A DNA stretch of 64,000 nt, from contig CM037783.1 of the NCBI GenBank assembly GCA_021229015.1, positions 55,045,311 through 55,109,310 on the forward strand, written 5' to 3'. Below are positions 62,518 to 64,000 of the stretch, one piece after another. The DNA comes from Solen grandis. Taxonomy: Eukaryota; Mollusca; Bivalvia; Adapedonta; Solenidae. Within the stretch, counting starts at the first letter, position 1. Each line of letters starts with the position of its first letter. Below the pieces are notes generated by a model, which saw nothing but the letters and a program-made list of their open reading frames with translations, was not told the DNA's origin and ran no database searches. The translations under genes were made by a program, and so were the position numbers.

Positions 62518-63596
62518 TTCGTTTTCTTAATATATCATACCTCATGAAGCCCGAATTCAGTGGAACGTTCTTTAAGGAAAGTGTATGTTCCTTGGAATAA
62601 TAAACTTAGCCTGTGCTGTGGTTACAGGTATTTCCTGAACTTATCTTAGCAATTTCAGACCCTTCAGAAATGTACACCATATATGGAGCTCACATACACG
62701 CATATATTATGTAAAGAATTGCGCTGTATACTAAAATGTAAAAGGATTGGTAGGTGGTCACAGTGCTCGTTTTCATGCTACCTTTGTATAAACGTTCTCA
62801 ATAAATAACTAAAATATACATCTCTGTTTAAAGGGAAAAAGAAGTAATAATTACACAGATGACTCAAATACTAACCGTTACTTTACGATAGTCCAATATC
62901 AAAATAAATTTTTAGAGAAATGGACAAAACCCCGTAAAGGATGAGAAATAATTGCTTCTTATTCAAACATTTTTTAATTTTTACAGAAAATCATTCAATA
63001 GATTTTGTTTTCAAATTTTCTTGTAAATACATTGCATTCTTTAATAGTTGATAACAATGAAAAGTAAGTATAGGTCACCGAGTTCATTTTCGAACTATTA
63101 AGCTGTTTCTGTCTAATGCTAAACCAGAAAATGAACTGACTTAATTCATTTAAAATCAATATATCATTTGAAAAGGAAATGTTATAATTACAAATAGCTT
63201 TTCTTTATTGGAGACCCCCCCCCCCCCACACACACACACAAACCACACACACACACACACACACACACACACCATCAACAACCTGGGGGTAAAAACAACT
63301 ACAAAAAAACAAAAAAAACATTTTAACCTTTGAGCGTGGTAGTGCTGGCTCCAAACATTTGAAGTACCCGAACAATTTTACACTTGATATATCCGAAACA
63401 TTGCGATGGTAAATGACATATTTTCAGGCTTGAAACTTTTGAAACATGTATTAATAACATTTCTCATTGGGCTTGAACATTCGATACAAATTTAATTTAG
63501 AGCAGCTTATGGTCTTTTTATTTAGAATTTGATGTTAGCCTAGTATTACAATATTTTGTGTGTTTTTGTACACTGTGTGTATGTCACACACACACA

Positions 63597-63628
<32 letters not shown>

Positions 63629-63865
63629 CCGATTTTGTATAATGAAATGTTAAACGAAAATCATCTTTCACTTTAAGACGATTTAGTAAAAAATGCTTCA
63701 TTTCTAATATCAAATAAAAGTATGAAACAATTTATTATTATTTATTGAAAACTATTTCTATGAAATAACACGCATTTTCTAATACATGCTTAAAGCCATT
63801 GGATAAGATATAGACACTCTACCTACCATATTCCATATCAAAACAAGCCACCAAGTCCACACCAT
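57296..63865 (-). CDS. Four-pass membrane protein with long proline-rich cytoplasmic tail, four coding exons
   Basis: Coding exons, 5' to 3': 63865-63823, 60895-60729, 59263-59171, 58468-57296; phases 1, 0 and 0; about 491 aa. The first donor is read as TAG|GTAGAG, because the alternative four bases earlier breaks the frame. The second exon could also start at 60892, removing one residue. Helices: VICVLAVLMFVHGFVLLLLG; a second across exons 2-3 (FIGPFTAAPC/ISGLGIVGLL); a third in exon 4 (CLCAAIGIMCHVIAFIITLV); a fourth (TSVLISFIGLFAVHKY). The cysteine-bearing loop GLCPGDSECSYL lies between the last two. Then come a basic stretch (KRHKKQRRQGKTRKK), long Pro/Ser runs with potential SH3 sites and a PPSY word (PPxY, WW-domain type). 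The topology resembles MS4A/tetraspan-like proteins but I cannot assign a family. The upstream exons rest on splice sites, phase and hydrophobicity. Confidence 0.75.
59017..59060. repeat. Short tandem repeat, unit about 17 bp, three copies
   Basis: AGATTGAGATCATC repeats in tandem inside an intron of the minus-strand gene. Confidence 0.6.
60490..60712 (+). mobile_element. tRNA-derived SINE, diverged copy
   Basis: TTGGTTCGACATACCAAAGTC, GGTGACTGGGTGTGGTATGA and TACTGTTGGCGGGACATTC follow the order of the SINE at 16230. It lies in the intron just downstream of the exon 2 donor of the minus-strand gene. Confidence 0.55.
61591..61805 (+). mobile_element. TTAA-flanked MITE, copy 8, hairpin tip deleted
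   Basis: TTAA on both sides. In the palindrome the tip between two GATCAG words is gone (CCAGATCAGGTTTTATGCTG), leaving a shorter stem. It lies in intron 1 of the minus-strand gene. Confidence 0.75.
61917..62205. repeat. 16-bp minisatellite with two alternating unit types
   Basis: About 18 units. Type 1 reads CGCATTCAATCTTATC with small changes and type 2 reads CGCACACAATTTTATC. They mostly alternate, giving a 32- to 48-bp higher-order pattern. Because 16 is not a multiple of 3 and the unit lacks stops in this direction, it opens long false frames with a 16-residue period. Confidence 0.85.
62421..62517. repeat. (AAC)n microsatellite
   Basis: About 32 AAC triplets with one AAG interruption near 62481. 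It would read as poly-asparagine but has no gene context. Confidence 0.9.
63217..63272. repeat. Poly-C followed by (CA)n microsatellite
   Basis: A run of Cs then CACACA tracts, in intron 1 of the minus-strand gene. Confidence 0.85.
63581..63630. repeat. (CA)n/(CGCA)n microsatellite
   Basis: ACACACACACGCACGCACGCA followed by further CA units. Confidence 0.85.
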
Positions 63866-64000
63866 TTTGGATTGTTCCACATTCTGATCTCCGGAATATC
63901 TCGTCACCAATCCCTCCCGATCACAATCAGAATGTCACCAACATCAACCGTTGATACCCCTGGTCTTATTGCATACCCCGTGTACAAACACATGCAACGT

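Noticed and set aside
62394..62600. Poly-asparagine frame
   Set aside because: (AAC)n microsatellite.

Overview
This is eukaryotic nuclear DNA from an animal, most likely a bivalve mollusc. Three multi-exon genes carry GT/AG introns with consistent phases and have animal family members. The introns are long and AT-rich. They are crowded with tRNA-derived SINEs, short TTAA-flanked MITEs and elements built from a (TCCG)n tract plus tandem units of roughly 100-150 bp, a mix I associate with bivalve genomes. The species cannot be fixed from the sequence. There is an assembly gap of Ns at 32523-32622.

Layout. At the left edge a first coding exon on the minus strand (794-934) starts an unrecognised gene that leaves the window. 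1433-8279 is a nested transposon block: a large element with 14-bp inverted ends and a 5-bp target duplication encloses an intact FLYWCH/MULE transposon (2666-6590), which in turn holds a LINE remnant. 8879-32456 is the complete 17-coding-exon gene for the ITFG1/TIP/LINKIN FG-GAP membrane protein (591 aa). Its introns hold most of the repeats, including a degraded Penelope-like retroelement (24392-27528). 44620-48347 is a two-coding-exon TP53INP-type autophagy/transcription regulator (276 aa). 57296-63865 (minus strand) is a four-exon gene for a four-pass membrane protein with a long proline-rich tail (about 491 aa), family unknown. Between genes (about 32.6-44.6 kb and 49.4-57.2 kb) I see only repeats and unassigned AT-rich sequence.

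Most notable signals. (1) At least six sequence-unrelated repeat families share one architecture: a terminal word that forms a 5' hairpin, the same word inverted near the 3' end, a second 3' hairpin and a tail close to CTCT(T/A)GTT. This resembles non-autonomous Helentron (HINE/DINE-1 type) elements. (2) The Penelope-like element has a separate C2H2 zinc-finger ORF starting one base after the stop of the endonuclease ORF. (3) Several of the tandem-repeat families carry regularly spaced AGGTCA nuclear-receptor half-sites. (4) Eight copies of a TTAA-flanked MITE carry a nearly perfect 66-bp palindrome, and two of them have lost the hairpin in different ways.
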